A stretch of DNA of 64,000 bases from Sphagnum compactum (Eukaryota; Bryophyta; Sphagnopsida; Sphagnales), in assembly GCA_965153455.1 (NCBI GenBank), contig OZ234499.1:1-64000 (forward strand). Direction: 5' to 3'. The translations under genes were made by a program, and so were the position numbers. The notes beneath the pieces were generated by a model that did not search any database, was not told the origin of the DNA, and saw only the letters and a program-made list of their open reading frames with translations. Shown here one piece after another: positions 61,952-64,000 of the stretch; within the stretch, counting starts at the first letter, position 1, and every line of letters starts with the position of its first letter.

Positions 61952-64000
61952 TCACTGCAGAATCTGGTGATTAACCAACAAAGTAAACCTCAACAATCAG
62001 ATTCCTTGTAGCAAAAACACCACCAAACCTCAGAATTCTCAAGGGACTCATCAGTTTTTGCTAGTTGTAATAGTGAACTTCAAATTCTTGACATCAACAT
62101 TCCCCAATGTTGAGGCACTCACCTTCACAAATCTACTCTTACGAGGTGAAACACTTAAAGTCTTACCATGTGATTTCAGGTCAGGTGCTTGAACTGGAGT
62201 ATTGTACTGTTATGAATTGTTATGCACATTTGAGAAAAACATGTGGGCTTAAGCATCCATCATGGATCTGGTTTTTTTTGCTGCATAACATTTTCAAAAC
62301 TAGAAACTCTTGCTCCCTCCTTGCCTAACATCTTTAGCATTCAAACTCTCAAGCTTGCCCCCAAGAAGCTACTTTACACCACAATTGTAAAGCTTGTTGA
62401 CACCTGCATAGTTTGTATGACACAATTGTTAAGAAGTTGCTTTACACCACAATTTTAGATCAGTAATGCAGTCTTTCCACTGCCCCTGCAACCTGAATTC
62501 TGACAGTACTTGTATTGCATTTGTACTTAATCAGCCCTACAACTGGGGATGCATATGGTTTTGTGTCTAGTACACAGAAAAGGATTGTGGCTTGCTGCTC
62601 AGGAAACTAGAGTACACCCATGCACCCAGGCAGTACCTGTCAATCAGTCATAAAAAAATTCTTCTTCCTGATTCTTCTGAAGCAGGAAGTGTGAGTTACA
62701 TTTTATTTGACATAGAGTAAGTGGAGTGTCAGCTGAGTGATGTACTTGCAGTTTCTTCCCCAGGCAACAAACACCAGTACTCCAGAAACCAGCTCTTCAT
62801 CAGCAGTCCACAAAAGGTGCACATTCCAAATCCATTCCAAATTTTTTTAATTGCATACTATTTTGCATTGAGAATGAAATTGCTCATCTTTGAAATGGAG
62901 TTTTTCAGCTATTTGGAGAATTTAATGTACTGTGGTGTTTACCATTTTGCTTGCCGCAGCTACTGCATCCTTTGTGTGGTTTTTCTTTTCAGGTCATAAG
63001 TACACATAAGTGAGATGGGTTGAATACACACACACACATGTATATATTGCTCTGCTTATTGTGCTTGTGCAGTGGCAGGGACACTAGTGTTGTTGCCGAA
63101 TGAGTTGTTGCGACCCAGTGATGTTAGTAGTTAGGGTTCTTTCTCTCGATTGCTTCACGCTTTATGTGGGAGTACACTCAAAAGCCAATTCCGACCAGTG
63201 TTGTAACCATTTGTCCAAACCACAATCAATCTGTTGTTTACCTCAACTGCCAATTTCAATCTGCCAGTTTAGGTATCAGAGAGTAACATAAGCCAGGAGG
63301 GGTGTGTTCCAAAATGTAATTGTAACCATGTGTTGGGGCACACAATTTTCCAGGAAAGCCTCTCACAAGGTATGCAACATAATCTGATATGCATCCAGAA
63401 CCTAGGAAGTCCAGACGTTGAGAAGCTTGAGGATTGGGACAGTGCACATGTGCATGACCTTACCTGTTGATTCAAATCACACAGTCTGGTTTTCTTGACA
63501 ACTGGGAAAAATGAAAAGATGTGCAATAGGAATAATTATGTTTGAGTCATAGAAAATTTTCCAGGACAATTTTACAATTTGCTTCTTTTCTGACAAATTC
63601 TATACATGATGCAAAATCTGAAGTGGAGAATGGACTGGTGCCCAACGGCCAGTTATGTCAGATTATCCAGTCTGAAAATGTGGGATGGGAATATACCCAA
63701 TGTAATACTTGTTAGGCGCAAATATTGTGCACCCTTAACACATTGTCCTGGGCCATTCCCCCTTAACCCCTTGGAGCCCTTGGAGATTATCAAAGGGGGG
63801 AGTTATTTTTGTTTCTCTTTTTTCTTTTTATTATTTCTTCTCCTATCTAATGCGGACAATTATCCTACTCCTTCTAAACACTCCCTTCTCTATCCTTTTC
63901 CCCTATTTGTTATAGACAACTATCCTACTTCTCTACCACTCCCTTTTTCTTGCATTTAACTAGCTACAATCGTAAACCAGGTTAGCCTCATGCAAGCATC
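61952..64000. other. Unassigned sequence to the window end
   Basis: Frames at 62721-62999 and 63606-63959 (plus) are unrecognised. A short (CA)n tract lies at about 63027-63040. No gene is supported. Confidence 0.45.

Overview
The window is a chromosome end of a land-plant nuclear genome. It opens with about 2.2 kb of the Arabidopsis-type telomere repeat, C-rich strand reading inward, so base 1 lies at or very near the left chromosome terminus. Nuclear genes with spliceosomal introns, plant Ty3/gypsy remnants and a large DYW-type PPR gene family (one intact copy, several broken ones) point to a non-flowering land plant, most likely a fern or lycophyte. This is an inference. A nuclear gene for the normally plastid-encoded PetN, described below, is a further lineage clue.

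Layout. 1-2213 telomere. 2214-4485 three families of subtelomeric tandem repeats (about 30, 155 and 335 bp), with an interstitial telomere scrap at the start of the third. 4486-7461 mostly unassigned, with a decayed PHO1-like (EXS domain) fragment. 7462-16809 one diverged 1302-bp repeat unit followed by eight apparently identical tandem copies of a 963-bp derivative. 16810-26050 decayed Ty3/gypsy material with a nested TIR element and an LTR-like block; its coding frames are killed almost only by TAG/TAA stops. 26050-29900 unassigned, with a PPR scrap. 29987-32501 a PPR-DYW pseudogene. 34179-39064 (minus) a 13-exon mitochondrial EF-Tu gene. 43742-47128 an intact PPR-DYW gene. 49901-50982 (minus) a nuclear petN gene. 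About 51-60.7 kb AT-rich, gene-free DNA. 60716-61951 (minus) a relic of the PPR gene's 5' exons.

Three genes can be reconstructed with in-phase splice junctions. (1) The EF-Tu gene (473 codons) starts with the N-terminus of a mitochondrial gamma-carbonic anhydrase, spliced to an exon that is itself half gamma-CA and half EF-Tu, so it looks like a presequence gained by exon shuffling. (2) A PPR-DYW RNA-editing factor (964 codons) carries an organellar ssDNA-binding-protein type PDF motif between its transit peptide and its PPR array. (3) A 106-codon gene fuses a two-exon plastid transit peptide to PetN, the 29-residue cytochrome b6f subunit. All three would serve organelles: mitochondrial translation, organellar RNA editing and thylakoid electron transport.

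The PPR locus has been copied, rearranged and degraded several times. One pseudogene carries about three telomere repeats inserted into its coding sequence, which fits a subtelomeric site of break repair. All exon boundaries were read by eye from splice consensus, phase and protein similarity recalled from family knowledge; no search or RNA evidence was available.
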